Shown piece by piece: positions 17,060 through 27,483 of a stretch of 64,000 nt of DNA (the first letter of the stretch is position 1; each line of letters opens with the position of its first letter). Source of the stretch: Trebonia sp963737285 (lineage in GTDB: Bacteria; Actinomycetota; Actinomycetes; Streptosporangiales; Streptosporangiaceae). Location: assembly GCA_963737285.1 (NCBI GenBank), contig CAVTRT010000002.1, positions 1,736,001-1,800,000 on the forward strand, given 5' to 3'. The notes below the pieces were generated by a model. It ran no database searches. It was given only the letters and a program-made list of their open reading frames with translations, and was not told the DNA's origin. Both the position numbers and the translations under genes were made by a program.

Positions 17060-18236
17060 AATAGGTCGCAAGGCTCGGGTCGACCTGGCTGACCCAGGCC
17101 AGCACGCCCCCGCCGACGTGGACGGCGCCGGAGAAGCCCGCGTTCTTGAGCACGGCCAGCACCTCGGCGCTGCGCGCACCGCTCTTGCAGTGGAGCACGA
17201 TCTGCTTGTCCTGCGGCAGTCGCGAAAGCGCGGCGCCGGACAGAAACTCGCCCTTGGGGATCAGCGTCGCGCCGGGAATCGAGACGATCTCGTACTCATT
17301 CGGCTCGCGCACATCGACGAGGTAGATGTTGTCGCCCCGGTCGAGCATCCCCTTGAGGTCACGCGCGGTGATAGTGGACCCGATGGCGGCCTCGGCTGCC
17401 TCATCGGAGATCGCGCCACAGAACGCGTCATAGTCGATCAGCTCAGTCACCGAGGGGTTCTTCCCGCAGACCGCGCACTCCGGGTCCTTCTTCACCCGGA
17501 CCGAACGGTACGTCATCTCCAGCGCGTCGTAGATCATCAGCCGTCCGGCCAGCGGATCCCCGATGCCGGTGATCAGCTTGATGGCCTCGTTGACCTGGAT
17601 GGAGCCGATTGACGCGCACAGCACGCCGAGCACGCCACCCTCAGCGCAGGACGGGACCATGCCGGGCGGCGGCGGCTCCGGGTACAGGCACCGATAGCAC
17701 GGGCCATAGTCCGCCCAGAACACGCTCGCCTGCCCGTCGAAGCGGTAGATCGAGCCCCAGACATACGGCTTGTGCAGCAGCACGGCCGCGTCGTTGACGA
17801 GGTAGCGGGTGGCGAAGTTGTCGGTGCCATCCACGATCAGGTCATACGGCTCGAAGATCTCCATCACGTTGGAGGAGTCCAGCCGCTCCTGGTGCAGGAT
17901 GACGTTCACGTAGGGGTTGACCTGGGCGATCGACTCGCGCGCGGACTCCGCCTTCGGCTTGCCCACGTCAGCGACGCCATGGATAATCTGCCGCTGCAGG
18001 TTCGACTCGTCAACCGTGTCGAAGTCTACGATGCCGAGCGTCCCGACGCCGGCCGCTGCCAGGTACAGCAGGGCCGGGGAGCCGAGACCGCCCGCCCCGA
18101 CCACGAGCACCTTGGCGTTCTTAAGGCGCTTCTGCCCGGTCATCCCCACATCGGGGATGATCAGGTGGCGCGAGTAGCGCTTGACCTCGTCGACCGACAG
18201 ATCGGCGGCCGGTTCGACCAGCGGTGGAAGCGACAC
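17058..18236 (-). CDS. moeZ: MoeZ-like adenylyltransferase/sulfurtransferase (ThiF domain plus rhodanese)
   Basis: 392 residues from GTG 18236, with GGAG seven bases upstream. The ThiF/MoeB domain shows the nucleotide motif VVGAGGLGSPALLYLAAAG, the adenylation region DESNLQRQ and zinc Cys pairs CYRC and CAVC. The rhodanese domain ends with the persulfide Cys loop LHCKSGARS. Family role: activates the C-terminal glycine of small sulfur carriers (MoaD, CysO, ThiS) as acyl-adenylate and transfers sulfur, for molybdopterin, cysteine or thio-metabolite synthesis. I remember the mycobacterial orthologue (Rv3206c) in the same neighbourhood as adnAB. The stop codon coincides with the end of the inverted-repeat element. 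Confidence 0.95.
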   Translation of the reverse strand: MSLPPLVEPAADLSVDEVKRYSRHLIIPDVGMTGQKRLKNAKVLVVGAGGLGSPALLYLAAAGVGTLGIVDFDTVDESNLQRQIIHGVADVGKPKAESARESIAQVNPYVNVILHQERLDSSNVMEIFEPYDLIVDGTDNFATRYLVNDAAVLLHKPYVWGSIYRFDGQASVFWADYGPCYRCLYPEPPPPGMVPSCAEGGVLGVLCASIGSIQVNEAIKLITGIGDPLAGRLMIYDALEMTYRSVRVKKDPECAVCGKNPSVTELIDYDAFCGAISDEAAEAAIGSTITARDLKGMLDRGDNIYLVDVREPNEYEIVSIPGATLIPKGEFLSGAALSRLPQDKQIVLHCKSGARSAEVLAVLKNAGFSGAVHVGGGVLAWVSQVDPSLATY

Positions 18237-18316
18237 AGTGCAGCTCCAGTTACTTCAAAGTTTCCGTTATGTGCTGAAACCCGCCGGTCCCGGCTGACAT
18301 TCCCGTCCGGAGCTGC

Positions 18317-19345
18317 CTAGCCGGGAACCCGGCGAGATCGCCGCACGGCGGTGGCGAGCTCCCGGAACTCGGCGGCGACCCGTGCCGGATGCTCCATCTG
18401 TGCCACGTGGCCGGTGTATGGCAAAACGATAACGTGACAGTCGCCGAACTCCCGTGCGGCCCGCCCCGCCATCTTCGGGTTCACGAGCTGGTCATGGCTA
18501 CCGTAGATGGCCAGAACGGGGCAGGTGACCGCACGCGCCAGCCGCCAGGCGTTCTCAGCGGCACGAGCCGGGCGCACGTACTCGGTAGTGATCGCCCGCG
18601 CCGCGCCTGCCAGCGACTCGTTGGCGTACCCGAGCGCGTCGCGACGCTCCATCTCCGCCACCGCCTCGCGGAACCGCTCAGGGTTGACGGCGGCCACATC
18701 GTGGAAGACCGTGGCCAGCACCCCCCTCACCCGTGACTCCGCCGGGAACACGTCTGCCCGCCCGAGCAGCCATTGCCCGACCTTCGGCATCCCCCACAGC
18801 GGGAATCTGGCCAGCGACGGACGGATCAGCCGGTCGGGCATCGCAGGGGAAACCAGCGTCAGCGTCCGGACGAGATCCGGGCGGGTGGCCGCCACCCGGA
18901 CCGAGATGAGGCCGCCCATCGAATTGCCGACTAGGTGGACCGGCCCGCGTCGGCGCTGCTCAATGAGCTTGATCACGGTAGCCGCTAGCAACCCGATCGA
19001 GTATCCGGCCATCGTGGCGGGCGGCGGGGACCATCCGGAACCAGGCAGGTCGATGGCGTCGCAGTCGAAGTCGGCGGCGATCTCGGCCATGAAGTCGGTC
19101 CAGTTCGCGGCCGATCCCGCCATCCCGTGCACGCAGAGGACAGGCTCGGGGACCTCTAGGTGCATGCCAAGATCCCCGGCCTGGCCATCGTCAGGACGCG
19201 ACGTCGAGGCGACGTAGACGCGCTCGCCGTCAGGAAGGTCAACGAGGCTCCCCGGCCAGTGCGGAACCAGGTGTCCGCTGGACATCATCTGTCCATCGTG
19301 CACCATCTGGCTTCCTAGCATCATCCGTCCCTTCGCCTCACTCAC
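18317..19345 (-). CDS. Alpha/beta-hydrolase
   Basis: 342 residues from GTG 19345, or about 335 if translation begins at the ATG pair after GAAGGGA near 19324. Core motifs: VLCVHGMAGSAANW (oxyanion HG), nucleophile elbow GNSMGG, acid Asp in YGSHDQLVNP and catalytic His in YTGHVAQMEHP. Such proteins are esterases, lipases or C-C hydrolases; the substrate is unknown. No signal peptide. It sits between moeZ and Ku; I recall a lipase/esterase (lipV) in the corresponding mycobacterial region. Confidence 0.85.
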   Translation of the reverse strand: MSEAKGRMMLGSQMVHDGQMMSSGHLVPHWPGSLVDLPDGERVYVASTSRPDDGQAGDLGMHLEVPEPVLCVHGMAGSAANWTDFMAEIAADFDCDAIDLPGSGWSPPPATMAGYSIGLLAATVIKLIEQRRRGPVHLVGNSMGGLISVRVAATRPDLVRTLTLVSPAMPDRLIRPSLARFPLWGMPKVGQWLLGRADVFPAESRVRGVLATVFHDVAAVNPERFREAVAEMERRDALGYANESLAGAARAITTEYVRPARAAENAWRLARAVTCPVLAIYGSHDQLVNPKMAGRAAREFGDCHVIVLPYTGHVAQMEHPARVAAEFRELATAVRRSRRVPG

Positions 19346-19383
19346 TTGCGGTTCCCTGGCCGCGTTATCTCCACACTGCGCTG

Positions 19384-20331
19384 TCAGGCGGAGGCCCTGC
19401 GGCGCGAAGGGGGCGTCTTGGGCTTGGTACGGGGTCGCGGGACGGACTCGGCGCCATCCTCGGAGGAACCCCCGGGAGCCGACTCGCCCACAGGCTTGGC
19501 GCTGCCGAAGTTGCCGCCCGCGGGGCTCCCTTCCGAATCCCTGGACCGGTTGGCCTTCGCCGCCTCGACGCTCGCGCGCAGCATCTCCGCGAGGTCAACC
19601 GGCGGCGCCCCCTGCCCGGCCAAGACGGCCGGTCCGCCCGGGCGGACCACCTCGTTGCCTTCTATCTTGGCCCGCACAACCGTCTCCAGGGCCTCCCGGT
19701 AAGCGTCGTGGTACAGCAGTGGCTCGAAGTCCTCTGTCATCGCGTCGATCAGCGATGCCGCCATCTTGAGTTCCTGCGTCCTAACGTCAATGTCCTCCTC
19801 AAGGAACGAGAAGTCAGGGGTCCGAACCTCATCTGGCCACAGCAGCGTGTCCAGGGTGAGCACGCTCTCTCGGACCCGTAGTCCGGCGAGCGCCTCACGC
19901 TGCCGGATGGCGACCTTCGCGATCGCGATCCTGCCAGAGCGCTCGAGGGCGTCGCGGAACAGCACGTACGCCCGCACGCCGGCGGGTTCCGGCTCCAGGT
20001 AGTAGCTCTTGTTCATGAGGATTGGGTCGAGTTGCCCGGCGGGCGCGAAGTGCAGAACGTCGATCCGGTGCGCGGTCGACAGCGGAAGGTCGGCGAGATC
20101 CTCGTCGGTGAGCACGACAACGTCACCGGTTGGCAACTCGTATCCCTTGGCCACGTCTGAGTACGGGACCTCCTGGCCGTCCAAGGAGCAGGTCCGGCGG
20201 AACTGGATGCGGCCCCCGTCGCTGCGGTGCACTTGGCGAAACGCCACATCCCGCTGCTCGGTAGCGGCAAAGAGCTTGACCGGGATCACGACCATGCCGA
20301 ACGAGATCGCACCGGCCCAGATGCTGCGCAT
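19384..20331 (-). CDS. ku: Ku homodimer protein for non-homologous end joining
   Basis: 315 residues from ATG 20331. The bacterial Ku core is clear: MRSIWAGAISFGMVVIPVKL, PTGDVVVLTDEDL, YYLEPE and the C-terminal LIDAMTEDFEPLLYHDAYRE. A basic, Pro/Ser-rich tail (PRPRTKPKTPPSRRR) resembles the DNA-binding extension of actinobacterial Ku. Ku threads onto DNA ends and recruits LigD; no ligD is in the window. Together with adnAB it gives the region a double-strand-break repair flavour. Confidence 0.96.
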   Translation of the reverse strand: MRSIWAGAISFGMVVIPVKLFAATEQRDVAFRQVHRSDGGRIQFRRTCSLDGQEVPYSDVAKGYELPTGDVVVLTDEDLADLPLSTAHRIDVLHFAPAGQLDPILMNKSYYLEPEPAGVRAYVLFRDALERSGRIAIAKVAIRQREALAGLRVRESVLTLDTLLWPDEVRTPDFSFLEEDIDVRTQELKMAASLIDAMTEDFEPLLYHDAYREALETVVRAKIEGNEVVRPGGPAVLAGQGAPPVDLAEMLRASVEAAKANRSRDSEGSPAGGNFGSAKPVGESAPGGSSEDGAESVPRPRTKPKTPPSRRRASA

Positions 20332-20605
20332 GTTCTTCCCCTACCCACGTCGCCGCGCCGCCTTACACCTAAAGTGTTCCCGTTTTTCCAGTTCGGCAAT
20401 ACTTTCGAAGCAATTTATTTGCGGCTGGATCGTGGCGTACCGTGGGGGAGGAAGGATCGCGCTGCTCGCGAACATCCTCCGACAACATCGAGAAGCCGGC
20501 CGCCATGCGGCCCGCAGGCGAGCAGGGTAAAAATTGCAGACGTAGTCATCTGGGCTAGGGGATCCTGGAAAGCACGGGAACCTACGTCAACTCGGGAGGT
20601 CGACC

Positions 20606-20773
20606 GTGAGCGAGATGGACATCGAGACGCCGGGCGAGGACGCCGCCGAGCAGGGCCGCGAAGTTGCCGAGGAGAGCAACGACGAGCTGCAGGAGGTCCC
20701 ACTCGACGTCAACGAGGCGGACGTCGCCGAGCAGACACGCGATGTCGGCTACGGCGACGAGGATTACCGCTAG
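20606..20773 (+). CDS. Small acidic protein (55 residues)
   Basis: GTG 20606 to TAG 20771-20773, preceded by GGGAGG six bases upstream, which decides the start. The peptide is very acidic: it begins VSEMDIETPGEDAAEQ and ends VGYGDEDYR, with two AEQ-R-(E/D)V repeats (AAEQGREVAEE and VAEQTRDVGY). It is too short for most automatic callers. I recall similar short acidic proteins ending in DDYR in other actinomycetes, with no function assigned. No signal peptide or metal motif. It stands alone between Ku and the TetR regulator. Confidence 0.7.
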   Translation: MSEMDIETPGEDAAEQGREVAEESNDELQEVPLDVNEADVAEQTRDVGYGDEDYR

Positions 20774-20934
20774 GACCGCGCTGCTGGTAGGCAGCATCAC
20801 GCGGCACCAGGGAACCCCGGTTAACTACCGGCCCCTCCCCCGCAGCCTGGCCTACCATAAGTCGAATGCGGCGGGACTCTCCGCCGCACGTAAAATCCGG
20901 AGACCAGTCCCGGATCCGAGACCCGGAGAGCATC

Positions 20935-21600
20935 TTGACCGCGACATCAGCCGCCCGGCCACGGGGGACGCGGCTGCCCCGGCAGGCACGCCGCCGCCAG
21001 CTGCTCGAAGCCGCGCTTGAGATCTTCGTAGCCCGCGGCTACCACGCGGCGGCGATGGACGAGATCGCGGAGCGCGCGGGCGTCAGCAAGCCCGTCCTGT
21101 ACCAGCACTTCCCTGGCAAGCAGGAGCTGTACCTGGCGCTCCTCGACGAGAGCGTCGAGGAGCTCACCGAGACGGTGCGGACAGCGCTGCTGTCCACGGA
21201 CGACAACCGGCAGCGGGTCTTCGCGACCATCCGGGCCTACTTTGAGTTCGTCGCCGCGCAAAGCGGGACATTCCGCCTGGTGTTCGAGTCAGACTTCACC
21301 AACGAGCCCGCCGTTCGCGAGCGGGTGGAGCGGGCCGACCGCAAGTGCGCCGAGATGGTCAGCGAGGTGATCAAGTCTGACGCAGGCCTAGGAGACCAGG
21401 AGGCCCACCTGCTGAGCATCGCGCTCGTCGGCATGGCGCAGGTCAGCGCCCGGTACTGGCTCGGTACGATGGGCTCGATTCCCAGGGACGCCGCCGAGCA
21501 GCTCGTCGCCCGGCTGTCGTGGCGGGGCATCAGCGGCTGGCCGCGCACAGGCGACACTCCGCCGGGTGAGATCACGCCGGGCGAAGCGGTCGAGAGCTGA
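20935..21600 (+). CDS. TetR-family transcriptional regulator
   Basis: 221 residues from TTG 20935, chosen because GGAGAG lies four bases upstream; ATG 20866 is in frame but lacks a ribosome site. The N-terminal TetR helix-turn-helix reads RQLLEAALEIFVARGYHAAAMDEIAERAG in sections, then VSKPVLYQHFPGKQELYLALL. The ligand domain is generic. The gene is followed by DUF3107 and a DEAD-box helicase, an order I recall from mycobacteria (Rv3208, Rv3208A, Rv3211). The target is unknown. Confidence 0.93.
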   Translation: MTATSAARPRGTRLPRQARRRQLLEAALEIFVARGYHAAAMDEIAERAGVSKPVLYQHFPGKQELYLALLDESVEELTETVRTALLSTDDNRQRVFATIRAYFEFVAAQSGTFRLVFESDFTNEPAVRERVERADRKCAEMVSEVIKSDAGLGDQEAHLLSIALVGMAQVSARYWLGTMGSIPRDAAEQLVARLSWRGISGWPRTGDTPPGEITPGEAVES

Positions 21601-21628
21601 CGCACACCCTCACAACGCGAGGAGCGCC

Positions 21629-21865
21629 GTGGAAGTAAAGATCGGAATTCACTCAATTCCCAGAGAATTGGTCGTTGACACCGATGCCTCAGCGGAGGAG
21701 ATCGAGCGCGCCCTGGCCGAGGTGCTCAGCGGCTCAGGTGGTCCGCCGGTCTTCGCGCTCGACACGCTGAAAGGCGGGCGGCTGCTCATCCCGGCGGACA
21801 AGATCGCCTTCATCGAATTCAACCCTGATCAGGCGCGCCGGGTCGGCTTCGGGAACATCGTCTGA
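21629..21865 (+). CDS. DUF3107 family protein
   Basis: 78 residues from GTG 21629 with GAGGAG four bases upstream. It reads VEVKIGIHSIPRELVVDTD and ends PADKIAFIEFNPDQARRVGFG, typical of the DUF3107 (TB9.4-like) family. Small cytosolic protein of unknown function, conserved next to the TetR gene and 28 bp downstream of it, so likely co-transcribed. Confidence 0.92.
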   Translation: MEVKIGIHSIPRELVVDTDASAEEIERALAEVLSGSGGPPVFALDTLKGGRLLIPADKIAFIEFNPDQARRVGFGNIV

Positions 21866-21982
21866 TCCTCCTGGTACCGTAGGCAACGACTGGTACACAT
21901 CTTGGAATGTTGTAATCCCAGTTCGCGTTGACTATGACGCTGCCGTCCGCAGGCTGACCTGCGCCCGAAGGAGGCGCGAGCA

Positions 21983-23917
<1,935 letters not shown>

Positions 23918-23919
23918 TC

Positions 23920-24819
23920 GTGTCGACACCACTCTCCCTCGACCTGCCGGCCGGGGTGCGGCGTACGACAGTGCCCTGCGCCTGCGGCACGTTCGCCGTG
24001 CTTGAGGCGTTCCCGCAGACCGGCGCCTGCGAGCTGGGCACCGCCCTGCTCGTCCCGGGCTACACCGGCAGCAAGGAAGATTTCCTGTCAATTCTGGGCG
24101 AGCTCGCCGACGGCGGGCGCCGGGTACTGGCCGTTGACCAGCGCGGCCAGTACCAGACGCCAGGTCCCGGCGGCGCAGGCGCCTATGATGTGGCCGAACT
24201 GGGCAAGGACATCATCGCCCTCATGGACGTGACGGGGGCGGTCCACCTGCTCGGCCACTCGTTCGGCGGCCTAGTGGCCCGCGAGGCGGTCCTGGCGGCA
24301 CGGCAACCACCCGCGTCGTTTACCTTGATGAGCTCCGGGCCTGGCGCGCTGCCGGGCGAGCGCGCCGAGGGCCTGCGCTCCTTCCTGAGCGCGGTCGCCG
24401 GCGCCAGCACCGCGGACGAGCTCGCGGCCAGGGTTGCCAGGATCTGGCATACATCCTTGAAGCCGCAGGCCATCGCTAGTGGGCTGGCCGCGCCCATCGT
24501 GGACTTCCTCCAGGACCGGATGCTAGGCAACAGCCCGGCTGGCCTAGTGGCAATGGCTCAAGCCCTGCTGGCTGCCGACGACCGGACGGAGGACCTCGCC
24601 AAGGCAGACGTTCCCGTCTTCGTGCTGTATGGCGAAAACGATGACGCCTGGCCGACCGACGTCCAGGAGGACATGGCGGCGCTGCTGTGCGCGCGCCGCG
24701 AGTGCATCCCTGGCGCGGCGCACTCCCCTGCCGTCGAGGCTCCCGCGACCACGGCGCACGCCCTGACGGACTTTTGGGACGCGGCCGAGATGACCGCGAT
24801 CCGTGGCCCGCAATTCTAG
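23920..24819 (+). CDS. Alpha/beta-hydrolase
   Basis: 299 residues from GTG 23920, two bases after the helicase stop, so translationally linked. Motifs: LLVPGYTGSKEDF, AVDQRGQYQTPG, nucleophile elbow LLGHSFGGL, acid Asp in LYGENDDAW and His in IPGAAHSPAVEAP. General esterase/hydrolase; substrate unknown. It converges with the RecB-like nuclease (one base between the stops). Confidence 0.88.
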   Translation: MSTPLSLDLPAGVRRTTVPCACGTFAVLEAFPQTGACELGTALLVPGYTGSKEDFLSILGELADGGRRVLAVDQRGQYQTPGPGGAGAYDVAELGKDIIALMDVTGAVHLLGHSFGGLVAREAVLAARQPPASFTLMSSGPGALPGERAEGLRSFLSAVAGASTADELAARVARIWHTSLKPQAIASGLAAPIVDFLQDRMLGNSPAGLVAMAQALLAADDRTEDLAKADVPVFVLYGENDDAWPTDVQEDMAALLCARRECIPGAAHSPAVEAPATTAHALTDFWDAAEMTAIRGPQF

Positions 24820-24820
24820 G

Positions 24821-25681
24821 CTAGCCCAGCTCGGCTAGGCCGTCCCAGGGCAGTCGTGTGACCGCGACGGCGCGGCCCGCGGCGCAGTGGCGTAGGTAGT
24901 CGCACCAGCCGCAGGACGGACCCGGGCGGGGCGGGAACACCTCATCGCGTCGCTGCGACGGCAGCCCGGCACGCATCGCGTCATCGGCGTCGGCGCACTC
25001 GGCCGCCAGTTCCTCGGCCCGCCGCAGATGCCTGGCCAGCGACTCGCTGGTGTGCTGCCACGAGATCACCCTGCCGGTGGGCAGATGATGCAGCTCTACC
25101 CTGGTGCACTCGCCGCGCAGCGACCGCGACGCCGCCAGCGCGTACAGTGCGAGCGCCATCGAGCTGCGGGCGTCGTCGGTGGTTAGTACGTGCCGTCCGG
25201 TCTTGTAGTCGACGACGACGAGTTCCACCTGTCCGCCTGGAGACAGCCGCGCGTCCAGCCGGTCGATGCGGCCGGAAACGGCGATCAGCTCAGTGCGGGT
25301 AGCGACCGTGCGCTCCACCCCAGCCGGCTCGTCCGCTGGATCCACAGTGGCAACGTACGCCTCGACCATCTCCCGGGCCCACTGCAGGTACTTGACCGAC
25401 TGCTCGTCGTCCGCGAAACCCTCGCCGATCCAGCCCCGGGCCAGCAGCGTTCCCGCAGCCTGTGGCGTGCGACCGGCGAGCGGGAGGCGCCACCAGCCGG
25501 CCAGGGCGTTATGGACGGCGGCCCCGAGGCTGTTGTGTGCCCACGGCGCCCCTTTCGGGGGAGTCGGCCGGTCGAGGTAGTTCATCCGGTACCGGCGCGG
25601 GCAGTCCAGCCAGGTATTCAGCCGCGTCGGCGTGCACGAGTAAAGCCGCCGTGGCATCCCGTCGAAGGCGAGTTGCTCCAT
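24821..25681 (-). CDS. RecB-like PD-(D/E)XK nuclease with Fe-S cysteines
   Basis: 286 residues from ATG 25681. Nuclease core: SCTPTRLNTWLDCPRRYRMNYLD in sections (first Cys), GAAVHNALA, GRIDRLDARL and VVVDYKTGR. A C-terminal cluster CGWCDYLRHC supplies three more Cys. This Cys-X(n)-Cys-X2-Cys-X5-Cys arrangement is that of Cas4/AddB-type Fe-S nucleases. Stand-alone actinobacterial proteins of this kind are called RecB family exonucleases; the biological role is unclear. No cas genes or CRISPR array are nearby. Confidence 0.92.
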   Translation of the reverse strand: MEQLAFDGMPRRLYSCTPTRLNTWLDCPRRYRMNYLDRPTPPKGAPWAHNSLGAAVHNALAGWWRLPLAGRTPQAAGTLLARGWIGEGFADDEQSVKYLQWAREMVEAYVATVDPADEPAGVERTVATRTELIAVSGRIDRLDARLSPGGQVELVVVDYKTGRHVLTTDDARSSMALALYALAASRSLRGECTRVELHHLPTGRVISWQHTSESLARHLRRAEELAAECADADDAMRAGLPSQRRDEVFPPRPGPSCGWCDYLRHCAAGRAVAVTRLPWDGLAELG

Positions 25682-25716
25682 TTATCTTTCCGAACGCTCC
25701 CTCCCCCGGCCCAGCC

Positions 25717-26352
25717 TCATTCCCGCTCGCCAGGACCGGCGGTCACCCACCCGTCGAACCTCTTGCTGGCGGTGGCAACTGTGATCTCCTCCCCGTGACC
25801 TGGCAGCACCCGGGTCTCCGCCGGAAGGTCCAGGAGGTACTCGCCAATGGAGTTGAGCTGCCGGGAGAAGTCGGGGAAGTCGCCGTCATGTGACGCAGGC
25901 CCGCTGGCGAGCAGCGCGTCGCCGGTGAAGACAACCTCAAGCTCCGGGCAGTACAGGCTCACCGAGCCGTGGGAGTGTCCCGGAGTGTGGATAACTTCCA
26001 GCGACACATCGGCGACCTCAAACGTGCCACCGTGGTCCATTTCGATCTCGGGCTCCTCGTCGTGCGCCATGCGCCAGGCGATGCGGTCGGACCGGTGCAG
26101 CGCCACCGGGGCTTCGTCCCGTTCCCCGACCTCGAACGCCGCAGCGACGTGGGTGGCGTGCCCGTGCGTACATATCACCGCGAGCACCTCACGGTCGCCG
26201 ACGACTGCCATGACGGCGGACGCGTCCTCCCCTGGGTCGATCACGATGACTTCCTCATCATCGCCGATTACCCACGCGTTGGCGTTTTCGGCCAACACGT
26301 CTTCGCCCTCCTCGGCGGCAGGCGCGCAAACCAGTTCAATCCGAGCGTCCAA
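25717..26352 (-). CDS. Metallo-beta-lactamase-fold hydrolase
   Basis: 211 residues. The start is TTG 26352, supported by AAGGA six bases upstream. Fold motifs: VIDPGEDA, THGHATHVAAA, HTPGHSHGSVSLYC, FTGDALLA and LPGHGEE. The second-metal Asp of HxHxDH is replaced by Thr (HGHATH), so the metal site may be mononuclear or altered. Otherwise it looks like the glyoxalase-II-like hydrolases common in actinobacteria. Same strand as the RecB-like gene, 35 bp upstream of it. Confidence 0.9.
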   Translation of the reverse strand: MDARIELVCAPAAEEGEDVLAENANAWVIGDDEEVIVIDPGEDASAVMAVVGDREVLAVICTHGHATHVAAAFEVGERDEAPVALHRSDRIAWRMAHDEEPEIEMDHGGTFEVADVSLEVIHTPGHSHGSVSLYCPELEVVFTGDALLASGPASHDGDFPDFSRQLNSIGEYLLDLPAETRVLPGHGEEITVATASKRFDGWVTAGPGERE

Positions 26353-26507
26353 TGTGTGTCCTTATCGGGGGTGCGGGGATCGTCTCCTGCAAGTCAGCAC
26401 TGTGGCCAGGATACTAATCAGAAACGAGAACCTGCGACGTTTCGTCGCATCTGCGCAGGTCAGGATGCGACCTAGCGGCAAAGACGCAGGTTTGGTTAAC
26501 CAGCGTC

Positions 26508-27440
26508 TCAATTGCGGCTCCGGCTGTGGCGGGATGGCCTGGGTGGCGGCGAAGGGACGGGACTGTCACCGGTGGCGAGGGCAAGGATGCGCTCGTAAGA
26601 CTCCGGCGGGGTGGTCTGGCTGCCAAGGCCGGAGTTGTTGAACGCGCCGTGGTCGTCGCTGCCTCCAGTGGCCACGAGGTCGAGTGACGCGGCGAGGGAC
26701 AGCAGCCGTGCCCGCTGCGCCTGGTCGTGGTCGGGGTGGTAGACCTCAAGGCCGGCCAGTCCCGCGGCGGCCAGCCGGGCGATGACCTCGTCGGGGACCT
26801 CGTAGCCGGGCGAGCGCGGGTGGGCGACGACGGGCACCCCGCCGGCGGCCCGGACTAGGGCGACGGCCCGGACCGCACCAATGGCGTACCGGTCGATAAA
26901 GGCACGGCCACCGTCGTCGATCCACTCGGCGGTGAACGCGTCCTTCGGCTCTGCCACAACGCCCGACTCCGCCATGGCGCGGGCAAGGTGCGGACGGCCC
27001 ACGACTGCGTCGCCGGCGATGCGGGAGACCTGCTCCCAGGTGACGTCCGCGCCAAGTTCCTGAAGTTTCGCGACCATGCCCTTGGCCCGGTAGACCCGGT
27101 CGTCGCGCAGCCGCTCGGTCTCTTGCCCTAGCGCGAGGTCGTCGGGGTCAAACATGAAGGCGAGCAGGTGCACGCTGCGCTGGCCGGGAAACCGTTCCCC
27201 GGCACAATCCCCGGCCGCCGACTGCCTGTCGATAGCGCACGACAGTTCCATGGCGGGGACGAGGGTGAGGCCGTCGGGTAGCACGGCACGGGCCTCGGCG
27301 ACCCCGGCCTGCGTGTCATGGTCGCTCAGCGCGAGGATGTCAAGTCCGGCCTGGGCGGCCCGCCGGATCACGCGGGCGGGGGCGTCGGTGCCGTCGGAAG
27401 CGCTGCTGTGGACATGCAGGTCAATGCGCACGCCCGTCAT
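26508..27440 (-). CDS. PHP-domain phosphoesterase (YciV/nucleoside-bisphosphate phosphatase type)
   Basis: 310 residues from ATG 27440. PHP motifs: RIDLHVHSSASDGT (metal His pair and Asp), ILALSDHDT, PAMELSC, VVAHPRSPG and TGGSDDHG. Stand-alone PHP proteins of this size hydrolyse 3',5'-nucleoside bisphosphates or trim RNA 5' ends; which applies here is unknown. The C-terminus is Pro/Arg/Ser-rich. It lies alone, 43 bp downstream of the CitE-like gene on the same strand. Confidence 0.9.
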   Translation of the reverse strand: MTGVRIDLHVHSSASDGTDAPARVIRRAAQAGLDILALSDHDTQAGVAEARAVLPDGLTLVPAMELSCAIDRQSAAGDCAGERFPGQRSVHLLAFMFDPDDLALGQETERLRDDRVYRAKGMVAKLQELGADVTWEQVSRIAGDAVVGRPHLARAMAESGVVAEPKDAFTAEWIDDGGRAFIDRYAIGAVRAVALVRAAGGVPVVAHPRSPGYEVPDEVIARLAAAGLAGLEVYHPDHDQAQRARLLSLAASLDLVATGGSDDHGAFNNSGLGSQTTPPESYERILALATGDSPVPSPPPRPSRHSRSRN

Positions 27441-27483
27441 GTTACTAAGAGAAAAGCGGCCGACCGAGCACAGCCACTCGCTC

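Noticed and set aside
24821..25681. Cas4 and a CRISPR locus
   Set aside because: The nuclease has Cas4-like Fe-S cysteines, but no cas genes or regularly spaced repeats are in the window.
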